This document shows, one piece after another, positions 1 to 10,730 of a DNA stretch of 64,000 nt. The DNA is from Beroe forskalii (lineage: Eukaryota > Ctenophora > Nuda > Beroida > Beroidae), in the NCBI GenBank assembly GCA_011033025.1, contig WFMF01000053.1, positions 1 through 64,000 on the forward strand, given 5' to 3'. Below the pieces are notes generated by a model, which saw nothing but the letters and a program-made list of their open reading frames with translations, searched no databases and was not told the origin of the DNA. Numbering within the stretch: the first letter of the stretch is position 1; the number at the start of each line of letters is the position of its first letter. The position numbers and the translations under genes were made by a program.

Positions 1-1185
1 TATTACAGTAAAAAACTGTTAAAATATAAAATTTAAAATCTCACCTTCATGCTTTAAACTTGAATGCTTTATGCACCCCAAAGGGGGAGTTAAAGAAAGT
101 ATGGTGGGTAATCACACAGAAGGTCGTCAACATGAATGCCACAACAGGCTTCTCAACAGTGTCTTTTATCTTCTGTTTCGCTAAGATGGGTCTGTAGAAC
201 TGCACACATACTCCAAATCTGGCATGGAAAAAATTAAAAGGAATCATTTCAGAAATATGTACAAATAGCCAGGAATCAAAGATTCAATATGCTTATATGA
301 CTAGAATCTTGAATTAATTGCTTCTTGCACTGAAGTCATTCTTCCATAGCATTTATATGCTCACAAGGAACACAAACGGGATTTCAATAAGGCTTCTTAG
401 GCAAATCTTTTTACATTGTTCTTTACATCAGTTAACATGAACACAAAGTTGACAGACTCTTTTGGTAGTGTTTCCTGAGGTCCAAGCACTGTACAGCCCT
501 CAGGTTGAGCAAAGAACTCCACATCTGAAATGCCAATAAAGTTAGGTTCTGTCTACCTAATTACCTAGTGTTTGCAACTTGACGAAATGAATAAGTCTAC
601 ATACTTCCCTTTCCATACATAAACAAATAAAATAATGCATTTTCTACATACTTAGGTCTAACAAAATGATTTTAGCTAACTATCTAAGCATGGGCTAAAA
701 GGGACAGAATCTTTAAACACAGTTAAGTTATAAAAGTTAAGAATGATTGCATAATGACCAGTGTATGCACTAGAAATGGTATATGTTCAAATAAGTTAAA
801 ATGGATTATCAATTACAACAAGATAAAGATATCAATTACAACAAATTTGAATAGATTCAACTAGATCCAGTTAATAATGTCAAATGACCTTGAGGTAGCA
901 TGTAATCTTCATGATCAAAGGAAGGATATCGATGGATAACTTGTGGTCTTAAAGTTGCTCCATTACCAGTTAATGTTGGTGCATCCCCGCTTACCTGAAA
1001 ACATTGCATTGATTTATTATGTCTTCATTAAATGGGTCTATATTACATTAAAGCTCAGATTGCAATGGAAATAACTGACTGTTTTGTTTGATAAAATTTA
1101 AACATTGAGCTGTTTTCATCTTAATAATAGTACTCACTATGATAAAGTAGTCAAAGAGCCGGGGAGAATGGATGGATGGTAACAT
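1..1185 (-). CDS. MADD: MADD-like Rab3 GEF (DENN protein), N-terminal exons, runs off the window
   Basis: MADD/Rab3-GEP proteins are guanine-nucleotide exchange factors for Rab3/Rab27 on secretory vesicles; the start of the uDENN domain is seen here. Exon 1 (1185-1138) encodes MLPSIHSPRLFDYFII, like the family's SPRLxDYxxxVG start, with an in-frame stop just upstream of the ATG. Exon 2 (994-889) carries IHRYPSFDHEDYMLPQ. Exon 3 (524 to about 407) carries VEFFAQPEGC and FVFMLTDV. Exon 4 (218 to about 45) carries RFGVCVQFYRPI and CVITHHTFF. Exon 1/2 and 2/3 junctions are GT-AG with matching phase. The exon 3/4 junction is anomalous: keeping VKRFGVCVQ needs a join inside a 7-bp direct repeat (AGATTTG) with no GT. 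The only GT-AG alternative found uses the acceptor after GTGTGCAG and loses nine conserved residues. Exon 4 also meets TGA just before a good donor at 44-43. Sequence errors or decay are possible. Family assignment is firm; exact boundaries are not. Confidence 0.8.
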
Positions 1186-1488
1186 GACATTGCTACGGAA
1201 TAAACATCATCAACTTGGTATTGATGTAGTTAATCAAACACCTTAACCAATAAATATAGATTATATGAATATCAAATCATAAATCTTTTTCATGGTTATT
1301 CAAATGAATTCATTCTACTATTAATACTGTATTGAGAGGGTTGCAGGAAGATAAAGAAGCATGTAGAGTAGCATTTCAATTTGGGAATAAGCTAGGAGGA
1401 TTGATTAATCAAATACAGTGAAACAACACAAATAGATGGAAATGATCAAAATAACTTTTAAACTGAAAATCTTTTTGACTAATTGTTA

Positions 1489-1797
1489 TGGTCAGTGGTG
1501 TAGTGGTATTGATTTGAGCACTGGATTGAAAGATCCTGAGTTCGAATCCCAGCCAGCACCACTGAGCTGAGGGTGAGAGATTAATCTTGCAGCCTGATGG
1601 TTCACTCGGCCGAGCATACAGGAAACTGTGCAGGAGGGTTAAATGAGGAGGTGCTCATTGCAGCAAAGTCTTAAGGGAAGAAAGTATGGATTACATTTCC
1701 TTAACCTTCACTGGCTTCATTACACTTGAATCCTTCGATTCCTGTCATTTGCCGTACGGCTGTTGGAATAGAAGTAAAACCTTCAGAATAAAAAATG
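1489..1797 (+). repeat. tRNA-derived SINE
   Basis: The first 75 bases look like a tRNA-derived pol III promoter head: an A-box-like TGGTGTAGTGG and a B-box-like GAGTTCGAATCC, but no convincing cloverleaf. The body and the tail CTGTTGGAATAGAAGTAAA recur in opposite orientation at 39716-39960, which shows it is a dispersed element. The second copy lacks the tRNA-like head. Confidence 0.7.
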
Positions 1798-2075
1798 TGT
1801 CTTCATAGGCACAGGTCAAAAGGTAGGTCAAGAAGTAGGTCAAAAAGAGAGGAAGAATTTTCGTGTAGCCCCAGTTTGGATGGTTTTCACTACTTGAAGA
1901 ACTATCTCTCTTGAAGACTGAAACCATGATATGCAAATTTTGCCAAACCATGAAACCATGCCAGGTGATCAAATCTTTGTTGAGCCCTTTTGACCACCTT
2001 TTAGACCTGTTGCTTTCGACCTACTTTCAGACCTGTTGCTTTTGACCTATGAGCACACATATCAGAAATACTGTA
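1798..2075 (+). repeat. Foldback repeat X, copy 1
   Basis: The arms are built from short inverted AGGTCAAAAG / CTTTTGACCT motifs; the right end is GACCTATGAGCACACATATC. A related copy in the same orientation lies at 40195-40468 with the same right end. No coding capacity is seen, so it is probably a non-autonomous foldback element. Confidence 0.6.
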
Positions 2076-2275
2076 AAAGTTATGGAATTTTTCTTAAAAT
2101 AGAAAATAAAATGTAGGTAAAAGCTACAAACATTGGATAAAAATGAAATATAATTGATATAGAATGATGATTTCAAGATGATTTTGAGATTACCTGCATC
2201 AAACTCCAGTACTCAAAAATTCAACCACAAATGCTCTTTCGTCAAAAATATATTTTGATTTTTGCTGATAGTGTT

Positions 2276-2821
2276 TCAGGTATAATCATCATCTGAATCT
2301 AATTTTTCTTCCTCAGAGGACTTGGCATCATCATCACTATCTAAATCTTTATTTACCTCTCTGTATGTTCCCATTTGCTCATTGCCAGAATATGTATCAC
2401 CCATTTTAACAGGACATGCATCCAATGCTTTTTTCTGGTCATCAAAAGATAAGAATTGGATTTCCTTATGTGGCACAGCCTTTTCTATAGCATTGGCTAC
2501 AAATTGTCGCTTTCCTGTCACAGGCAAATGTGAACTTTTGATTGATAATCCTCTAATTCTTTTTTACAAATCGGCCTCATTTGAAAGCCTCTTTTCAAGT
2601 TCCTCCTCAGCTCTCTTTATTGATTGTTCTAACTTCTTACCATTATCAGGAAACTTCATTCTCTTGTCACTGAGGATCTGCTTTTGTTTTGTTATTAAAA
2701 GCTTTAGATTTGCACAACCCATATCCTTGACATCTGTGACAACATCTCTACTAAACTTTTGTGTAGGTAGACCAAGTGTTTCACTGTTCAAAATTGTGCC
2801 CATGAGTCGAATTGTGCATAA
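2276..2821 (-). CDS. Unrecognised terminal exon(s) with acidic tail
   Basis: One reading frame runs from a good acceptor (CTGTTTCAG, exon from 2821) to a stop at 2276, broken only by one in-frame TAA at about 2564. The first part is lysine-rich with coiled-coil character (LKLLITKQKQILSDKR, then EQSIKRAEEELEKRL). The second part ends in an acidic Ser/Asp/Glu tail (SDDDAKSSEEEKLDSDDDYT). Upstream exons are not found; a repeat element lies at 2945-3336. A stretch resembling DVKxxGxxxLKxLL recalls the middle of Spb1/FTSJ3 rRNA methyltransferases, but too weakly to name. It may be the 3' end of a gene with a true stop at 2564, or a decaying gene. Confidence 0.4.
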
Positions 2822-2944
2822 CTGAAACAGGTAAAATGAATAAAGGATGATTCAACATGAAATATATCTACCAGTCATAAGAGAAATAAAAAATGTAAGT
2901 AATGTAAGTATGAAAGACAGCAGTTTTATTAAATACAAATTATA

Positions 2945-3336
2945 GGATTAAATGAACTTGAAAACAAAATAAAAAGCCGTCATATTAGGAATATTTCGAC
3001 ATATGCTTTATGTCATTTTCAACCTGAATATTGACTTTGATTAGACTTTGATCGTAATTTATTAATTTCTGTTGGTTTGCTACGTAGTATGACATATTTT
3101 GTGGTTTTCAGTGTGTAACGCCGTCTAGTTTAAATTTACCAGTTTCAAGATAATGTTTGTGTGCTTGTAGGCTATAAAGTATTATATATTCGCTTGCTAG
3201 CATTGTATAATAAATAATCAATATTCAGGTTGAAAATGACATAAAGCATATGTCGAAATATTCCTAATATGACGGCTTTTTATTTTGTTTTCAAGTTTAT
3301 TCTGCTACTCCGCTTCCCGCCCAAGGATTAAATGAA
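2945..3336. mobile_element. Inverted-repeat element with 78-bp arms
   Basis: 2955-3032 and 3220-3297 are near-perfect inverted repeats (outer AACTTGAAAACAAAAT, inner AACCTGAATATT) around a 187-bp AT-rich spacer. GGATTAAATGAA occurs at 2945-2956 and again at 3325-3336 and could be a 12-bp target duplication. If so, a 27-bp C-rich tail (TCCGCTTCCCGCCC) belongs to the element. No coding sequence. A MITE is most likely, but a 12-bp duplication would be unusual for a cut-and-paste transposon. Confidence 0.65.
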
Positions 3337-3732
3337 TAATTAACATGCACATTAATTTTGTTCATGATTTATAAATTATTTTTCTTTGATTTGAACACCA
3401 GCATATAATAGTATCCCATCCCAGATAGATTGACAAATGATTCTAACTCATTTTCAAAGTGACTTTCACATGAATTTGGGCTTTCATATGCATGATTTGG
3501 AATTTGAATATTTAATCTTGTTATGTCAGGACCAGGAAACCATTGAATAAAAGTATAAAAGCAAAGTAAAATAGCAAACGTAGACTGGATGGGAGATTCA
3601 GCAGTGTGAAACTGAAAGCCTGTCCTGAGATCCCATGACTAACATCAGCATTTATCAATTCAATTCAAATTTGGTTATCATCAGGTCCATTATGATATTA
3701 TGGCAAAAATAGTATATATCATAATGGATGTT

Positions 3733-3985
3733 GCCCTAACCAGCGCCCTGGTTTCGCGCGACGCTCCTGGTTACGGGAATTGGAACGACTTGCTCTAACC
3801 AGGGCCCTGGTTATGCGCACGGAGTGCGCGTCGCGTTTCGCGACGCGACTTCCCTGGTTAAGGGAAGGCTCGGCTGCGACAACTTTGGTTTCTGTTGTCC
3901 TATGTTTGCCCTAACCAGGACCCTGGTTACGCGCACGGAGTGCGCGGCGCGGCAAGCGCTAAACCAGGGCCCTATTTCTCACCAA
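3733..3985. repeat. GC-rich telomere-like palindromic repeat
   Basis: Three tandem, degenerate units each contain CCCTAACCAGGGCCCTGGTTA followed by GCGCACGGAGTGCGCG-type palindromes. Related units recur at 16255-16330, 37826-37880 and 38535-38800. The GC content contrasts strongly with the AT-rich surroundings. No gene seen. Confidence 0.7.
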
Positions 3986-3999
3986 CAGTTGGTCGTTTT

Positions 4000-4620
4000 G
4001 ACTGATCGATTTGAACCGTCAAAACGACCATCCAGGAAAATGGCGCCGCGCGCTACGTTCATAGTATTTTCTCAGCATTCATCCAGAAATTGACCAATTT
4101 TTGTCAGAACTGGATAGCCGGTTTCATATGAAGTACCAGCAAAGCACTTCATACACTGTTCCTTCTTGCTTTCTAGTTTCTGTTAAGTCTTTACCAAGTC
4201 TTTTAATGCCTTACCAAGGTTCTGTGGTGACGAATAACCATTGTTTTGTGTTTCTATACTTTAAAATTATAAAAATGAAACATTTAAGACTTGTATGCTT
4301 GTTTGAATTTTATGCTTGTTTACATCACGCTATTTTGCCATTAAAAGAACAGTTTTTCGGTGTGTTCTGGTCCTGTAAGATCTCCTTATAATATGTTATC
4401 ATTTACAGGTTTTCCTTTCCAAGTTTTATTCCTTGGATGCCAGCTTTATTGGTAGTTTGTTCTTGAAATATGAATATTTTTTCAATAATCCTTCTGTACG
4501 AAATAAGTTCAAGCTCATTTAAGGCAAAATACTTTCCATGAGTCCATGTGATTATTCCTTTGAAGCTATAAATGCCTCTTGATGCCTTATTCATATTGTA
4601 GTAAGCATTCAAATCTATCT
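4000..4620. other. No gene recognised
   Basis: AT-rich DNA. Short open frames on both strands show no domain, splice context or composition supporting coding. Confidence 0.5.
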
Positions 4621-4721
4621 AGTTTAGCTTTTTTGGTGCCACTTGATATGTCTATCTGAGGGAAATATTGCCCTCTTCATTCTCCACAAAATTTATATTC
4701 TGTCATTTTCAATTGGTAAGC

Positions 4722-5619
4722 AAATTTAGGTAAAAGTGTCACAAGAGTTGTGATTTTTGTCCAATGGATCCATTGGATCCATCATGTCCAATGGACATGT
4801 CCAATGGACGTCCATTGGACATCCATTGGACATCCATTGAACATGATGTCCATCGGTAAAAACGTCCAATGGTGTTCAATGGATCCAATGGATCCATTGG
4901 ATCCATTTTGATGTTCAATGGACATGTTCAATGGATCCAATGGATGTTCAAGGATCCATCTGAGTGGATCAATGGACACAATCACCAAACATGGTTTTGG
5001 TAGATGGACATCAGACTGGTATTTTGTTCATTGGATCCATTGTGTCCATTGGATTCAATGGATCCATTGTGTCCATTGAACACCATTGGACATGTCCATT
5101 GGATCCATTGGATCCATTGAACATTGTGTCCATTGGATCCAATGAATCCATTTTGTCTATTGGACACAATGGATCCATTGGACACAATGGATCCATTGGA
5201 CACAATGGATCCAATGGACACCATGTACAATGGATCCAATGGATCCAATGGACATGTTCAATGGTGTTCAATGGACACAATGGATCCATTGGATCCAATG
5301 GATCCATTGAACAAAAATACCAGACTGATGTCCATCTACCAAACCATGTTTGGTGATTGTGTCCATTGGATCCACTCAGATGGATCCATTGAACATCCAT
5401 TGGATCCATTGAACATGTCCATTGAACATCAAAAATGGATCCAATGGACCCATTGGATCCATTGAACACCATTGGACGTTTTTACCGATGGACACCATGT
5501 TCAATGGATGTCCAATGGATGTCCAATGGACGTCCATTGGACATGTCCATTGGACATGATGGATCCAATGGATCCATTGGACAAAAATCACAACTCTTGT
5601 GACACTTTTACCCAAATTT
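4722..5619. mobile_element. Palindromic foldback element FB-A, copy 1
   Basis: A roughly 0.9-kb inverted repeat. The termini are AAATTTAGGTAAAAGTGTCA and its near-complement ending at 5619, followed by AAGAGTTGTGATTTTTGTCC. Both arms consist almost wholly of degenerate ATTGGATCCAATGGA-type palindromes and include an inverted CCAAACATGGTTTTGGTAGA segment. Open frames in several phases are by-products of the repeat. A second copy is at 7443-8038. Confidence 0.8.
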
Positions 5620-6559
5620 ATACAGAAAATTTCACCTACTTTTTTAGCTACTAGAGGCAAACTATTTCCTACTTTATCCTTCACTATATCAACATATATC
5701 TATTTTGTTTGTTATCTATTTTAATGCAAGTTTTCATGAACACTTGACATAGTTTTAAGTGCCACTTGACATGCCTATTTGCGGCAAATCATTTGCTAAT
5801 TTTTTTGCCCAATATGAACATGTATTTATTTCCACCATGTTTCCACTTTTTAAAGTTTTTTTAAGTTCAGGTGGCTCAGTGTTTATAGCCTTCATTACAC
5901 CATATCATTTTGGTGTCTCATTATGCTTTATTTGGATCTGCCTAGATGTTTGATGAAGGCACTCTTTCATGGATTCCATCAAAGACTATGGATGGAGTTG
6001 TTGCAGAGGTTATGTGGCTTGACTTTCAGAAAGAAGAAGTCAAGCCAGAAAACTCTCCAACAGCTCCATCCATGGTCTGTATTTGTTCTACTAAGAAGAG
6101 TAGAAGACTAGCTTTAGGTATGTGATTTTATTCTTTACCTAGTTTACCTAGTTTTTGGAGCCACTTGATATATCTATTTGAGGCAATAATATAGAATTTC
6201 CCAATTTTTTGACCACTATGAACAATTTCAATCTAGTTTATTGAAAATTTTGACTGAAAACTTTTCTTTGTTCTCGGTGCCACTTGGCACATGGCCTATT
6301 TGAGGCAAAATCTTGCCCAATCTTCATGCCTAATATGAACATGTATTTTATGTTAGTTTCAATCCCTTTTATTTTCACAGACAAATTTTAATGCAAATTT
6401 CATCTAGTATTTTTTCACTGTTGAGACAAAAAATCGCCTAATTTATATCCCCCAACATGAACAGCTATTTTTGCTGTTTTCAAACTGCATTATTGTGAAC
6501 TTTCACTGGCAATTTTATTTAATTTTTGATGCCAATTGATTTTTCTGTCTGAGTCAAAA

Positions 6560-6759
6560 GGCAAAGTTTTACCACAGGAATACATGACCAAAATAAGCCT
6601 CCATTAGCCTCCATGTAGGCTGAGTGGAGGCTAATGTCATGAATTAGTCTCCATGGGGCTTATGTAATAAGCTATTTTTTTGAAAAATAGCCAAATAGCC
6701 TCCACTATGGAGGCTAATGGAGGCTAATCTTGGTCATGTTCCTGTGGTAAAAACTTGCC
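6560..6759. mobile_element. Foldback element FB-B
   Basis: A 200-bp inverted repeat. The left arm starts GGCAAAGTTTTACCACAGG and the right arm ends CCTGTGGTAAAAACTTGCC. Inside are repeated AGCCTCCATT / AATGGAGGCT palindromes. A half copy lies at 14152-14215. The design resembles FB-A, with a different palindromic unit. Confidence 0.8.
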
Positions 6760-7442
6760 AGACAAAAAATAATGCTCTTTATTCTGCAATCTTACAATAT
6801 CAGCTTGTGTCTTCTGTATTTTCCTATCAAGTCAATTGTAATTTTCCCATCAAGTCAATTGTCAAAAGTTTATTGTAAGCTTTACTAGAAATTTCATCAA
6901 GTTTTTTTTGTTGTTGTCTATTTGAGGCAAAAATATTGCCCTCTTTATACTCTACAATTTCAAACATGTATTCAGTGCCTATGCATTGCCCAATTTTTGA
7001 CCCAATATAAACATTTATTTCATGTCATTTCATGACATTTATGTCATTTTGAATTAAAAAAGAAATCTTTCTTCAAGACATCAATCTGCAAGACTTTTCT
7101 CCAACTCCGTGCTTGAACACCAACATGATTCCTTTTATGTCATTTTCATGAATTGAATTGATCCAATCTAGTCTACTATAAATTTTCCTGAAAAGTTTAC
7201 TTAGTAATAAGTTCTTGGTGCCACTTGGCATGCCTATTTGAGGCAAGATGGTCCACTTTCCAGCTAATATAGTAATATGAACCTTAATTTATGTAATATT
7301 TAATTCCTTTCATTGTGAGCTTTCTTTGACAATAAATTTTACTAAGTTTCTGGTGCCTCTTGATGTGTCTATTTTGAATTTTGAGGCAAGATAAAGATCA
7401 ACTTTTGACTCCAGACCAATAGTTTTTGGTTTCAATTGATAT

Positions 7443-8038
7443 GTCACAAGAGTTGCGAATTTTGTACAATGGATCCATTGGATCCATCATGTCCAATGGA
7501 TGTCCATTGGACATGATGTCCATCGGTAAAATTTTCCAATGGACCTAGAGGATCCATTTTTGATGTTCAATGGACATGTTCAATGATCGAATGGACACAA
7601 TCACCAAACATGGTTTGGTACATGGGCATCAGTCTGGTATTTTTGTTCAATGGATCCATTGCATCCAATGGATTCATTGTGTCCATTGAACACTATTGGA
7701 CATGTCCATTGGATACATTGCACATTGGATGATGGATCCAATGGGCTAATGTGTACGGATCCAATGGACACGTCAATGGTGTTCAATGGACACAATGGAT
7801 CCATTGAAAAAAAATACCAGACTGATGCCCATCTACCAAACCATGTTTGGTGATTGTGTCCATTCAATCCACTCAGATTGATCCATTGAACATGTCCATT
7901 GATCATCAAAAATGGACCCAATGGACTTATCGGATCCATTGGAAATAATGTTCAAATTCAATAGATGTCCAATGGACGTCCATTGGACATGATGGATCCA
8001 ATGCATCCATTATGGACAAAATTCAAAACTCTTGTGAC
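7443..8038. mobile_element. Palindromic foldback element FB-A, copy 2
   Basis: A shorter, more diverged copy (about 595 bp) of the 4722-5619 element. It keeps the GTCACAAGAGTTG ends, the GGATCCATTGGATCC arms and the internal ACCAAACATGGTTTGGTA segment in inverted orientation. Confidence 0.8.
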
Positions 8039-8200
8039 CCTTTACCGATGTGTCTATTTTATACAAACTGTTGTCCACTTTAACTCCAGACTATGACCAT
8101 TCCATTGATTTCATTCCATTAAGGGGGAAGGGAGGAGCGCCCTTAAAGACAACAAAGAATTTAACATTCTAATAAGGGGTCTAAAAGAGCCAAATGCATT

Positions 8201-8391
8201 TACCTTAGTACAAGAAATTAAGTAAGCAGAAAATTAAGCACTCAGGCTGCAAAAAATGCTTAATTTGGTGTAACGTCAAAAATTGATATGATAAATAAAA
8301 AGCAAAATAGCTATGAAAAATGCTTAATTTGGTGTTGCCTAATAATGTGCGTTCTTAATTTTCGGATTTCTTAATTTCATGTACTAAGGTA
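8201..8391. mobile_element. TA-flanked MITE
   Basis: About 190 bp with roughly 45-bp terminal inverted repeats starting CCTTAGTACAAGAAATTAAG and ending in its near-complement GTACTAAGG. Both ends are flanked by TA, which is typical of Tc1/mariner- or PIF-type non-autonomous elements. No open frame. Confidence 0.7.
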
Positions 8392-8799
8392 TGTGTGTGC
8401 AGATCATTCAATTACCGGAGGACTCGAAAAGATGCATGGATTTCCTATTATTATATTCATGTGGCAACTTTCTAAATAGATTTTATCGAAAGCATACAAA
8501 TTTGCATCATGTCGCTATTTAGCCATATATTTCAATCGAACGATCAGCACAAATTTGTGTTAAGATTTCGGGATTTAAAAATATTAGACTTGGCAGGCTC
8601 TTGCCTAAATGCAGTAATAATGCCTCGATACAGTAGTACGATTCTGGTTTCTTTACTTATTTGGTCAGTTTCAATGGCAAATTAACCTAGATCCAATTTA
8701 TATTTGCTGTTTTAGACAAAGTATTGTTCACTTTTTACTCTGTAACGTGTAAGTTTGTTTTGCTAAAAATTTCATTGTGTTTGTATACCTAACTTACTT

Positions 8800-10082
8800 G
8801 AATTTTAGTTGCAAATATGTCAGGTTTTCATTGAGATCATAGTGGGAGTTAACAGTAGGTATGGGGCATTCATGTTGGCAGTCACTGTAATTTCTTCATA
8901 GTGCCTGGGACTGATTCAGATTTGATTATCCATTATTACTTGTTTGTAAATTGTTATTGATTTGTTATCTAGCAACCCCCTGGCTTGATGATCAGCCCAT
9001 TTGTCTTTCAGGTTCCGTTGTCATCCAAACCTATGGGGGTTACTAGACTAATTGTCCAACGGTTTTGGTGGTGATATCTGATGATGTATGGTAGTTTAAA
9101 ACCCATGTTACTTGCCCAAAGGTAGTTTTAATCACATTAGCCCACGCAAGCCGAACCAATGTCTTACTCCTATTAAAGTCCAACTGTTATTCTAATCTGA
9201 ATTAAACGATATATTTCAGTCTCATAAATCGTCCATGAACTCATGCTTTTAAATTAATTTCACGCAATACATGTCGTATTTATTTAATCAACTCTTTGAA
9301 AAATCCTGAAAATTATGTAATATCTTCAAAATCTCCTACTTTCAATGAAACGTTCGTGTGTACTCATGCAAAGGAAATATGGCAACCAGATCTAATTTCA
9401 CGTATATTTGTCGTATTTAAATTCATTTTAATATAACTGTTAGAAAAATCCAGTGTAAACATCAACTTTAAACTCCCTAATTTAATTGCAAATGTACTAC
9501 GTGTTTTACATGCATCATTTATTATTAGTCGTATTTGAACTTTTCAATGCAATCGTCGAAACTCGCAAATATCACCTTAACCCCTCAATTGCAAATTCTA
9601 CTTTCAATGCATGGAATTGAAGAGGTTGATATTAATACAATCATTGATTGGTGTTTCCAATTTCAAGTTTGTACCTACTAATTACAGTGTACAGTTACCA
9701 TTTTGTTCTATTGATAAGTCTATACTTAATTATGCAAATATTTATATTCCACATTGATTGGTAAAATAAGATAATATTATCATGATATGAATTTGGATAA
9801 ATTTTCCTAAAGTTATTATTGCATTATGCAACCACCAGGCCACTATACCAAATACAGGCATAATATATCCAGTTCAGCCTAGTGGTTGCATATGCAACCA
9901 TGCACCATTTGACTGGCAACGATTTCCCCTAGTGGTTGCATATGCAAATCAGAGGATTTCTGGCCCATGGGGGTCCAAAACCTCAAATTTTGATAGTAGA
10001 AGTTATGCGACCTCATCTAGACACAAAATCCAAAATTTCATCAAAATCGGACCGGGTTCTGACCTACCGGGCATTAAGGGGT
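8800..10082. other. No gene recognised
   Basis: AT-rich. The only structure noted is two direct copies of CTAGTGGTTGCATATGCAA near 9880 and 9930. Confidence 0.5.
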
Positions 10083-10730
10083 TAAGCTGATCGAGGTTGG
10101 AATGAGCGAGACATTGCTCCAGACGCCTCCTTGCTTACCTTAAGCTGATCAAGGTTGGAATGAGCGAGACATTGCTCCAGACACCTCCTTGCTTACCTTA
10201 AGCTGATCAAGGTTGGAATGAGCGAGACATTGCTCCAGACGCCTCCTTGCTTACCTTAAGCTGATCAAGGTTGGAATGAGCGAGACATTGCTCCAGACGC
10301 CTCCTTGCTTACCTTAAGCTGATCGAGGTTGGAATGAGCGAGACATTGCTCCAGATGCCTCCTTGCTAACCTTAAGCTGATCTAGGTTGGAATGAGCGAG
10401 ACATTGCTCCAGACGCCTCCTTGCTTACCTTAAGCTGATCAAGGTTGGAATGAGCGAGACATTGCTCCAGACGCCTCCTTGCTTACCTTAAGCTGATCGA
10501 GGTTGGAATGAGCGAGACATTGCTCCAGACGCCTCCTTGCTTACCTTAAGCTGGTCGAGGTTGGAATGAGCGAGACATTGCTCCAGACGCCTCCTTGCTT
10601 ACCTTAAGCTGATCTAGGTTGGAATGAGCGAGACATTGCTCCAGACGCCTCCTTGCTTACCTTAAGCTGATCGAGGTTGGAATGAGCGAGACATTGCTCC
10701 AGACGCCTCCTTGCTTACCTTAAGCTGGTC
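10083..10730. repeat. 58-bp satellite array, left part
   Basis: About 11 near-identical 58-bp units starting TAAGCTGATC and containing GAATGAGCGAGACATTGCTC and CCTCCTTGCTTACC. The array continues at 12061-12906 in exact register after an inserted element. Confidence 0.95.

Larger units (their letters stand above)
4620..8800. repeat. Degenerate satellite with roughly 120-170-bp units
   Basis: Diverged units recur through the region. Each has TTGGTGCCACTTGATATG-like, CTATTTGAGGCAAAA, TTGCCCAATTTTTGACC and AATATGAACATGTATTT blocks, for example near 4628, 5753, 6150, 6277, 6912, 7210 and 7347. Spacing is irregular. Foldback elements at 4722-5619, 6560-6759 and 7443-8038 and a MITE at 8201-8391 interrupt it. 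No coding gene is supported. Confidence 0.6.

Noticed and set aside
1489..1565. A functional tRNA gene
   Set aside because: A and B boxes are present but acceptor and anticodon stems do not pair convincingly and the same body occurs elsewhere as a SINE.
4782..5684. Long open frames rich in Met-Asp-Pro-Leu and Ser-Ile-Gly-Ser on both strands
   Set aside because: They are by-products of the stop-free GGATCCATTGGATCC palindromic repeat; no start context, domain or single preferred frame.
4964..8038. Viral or phage origin for the palindromic blocks
   Set aside because: No capsid, polymerase or integrase-like sequence; matched inverted ends and two copies fit foldback transposons.
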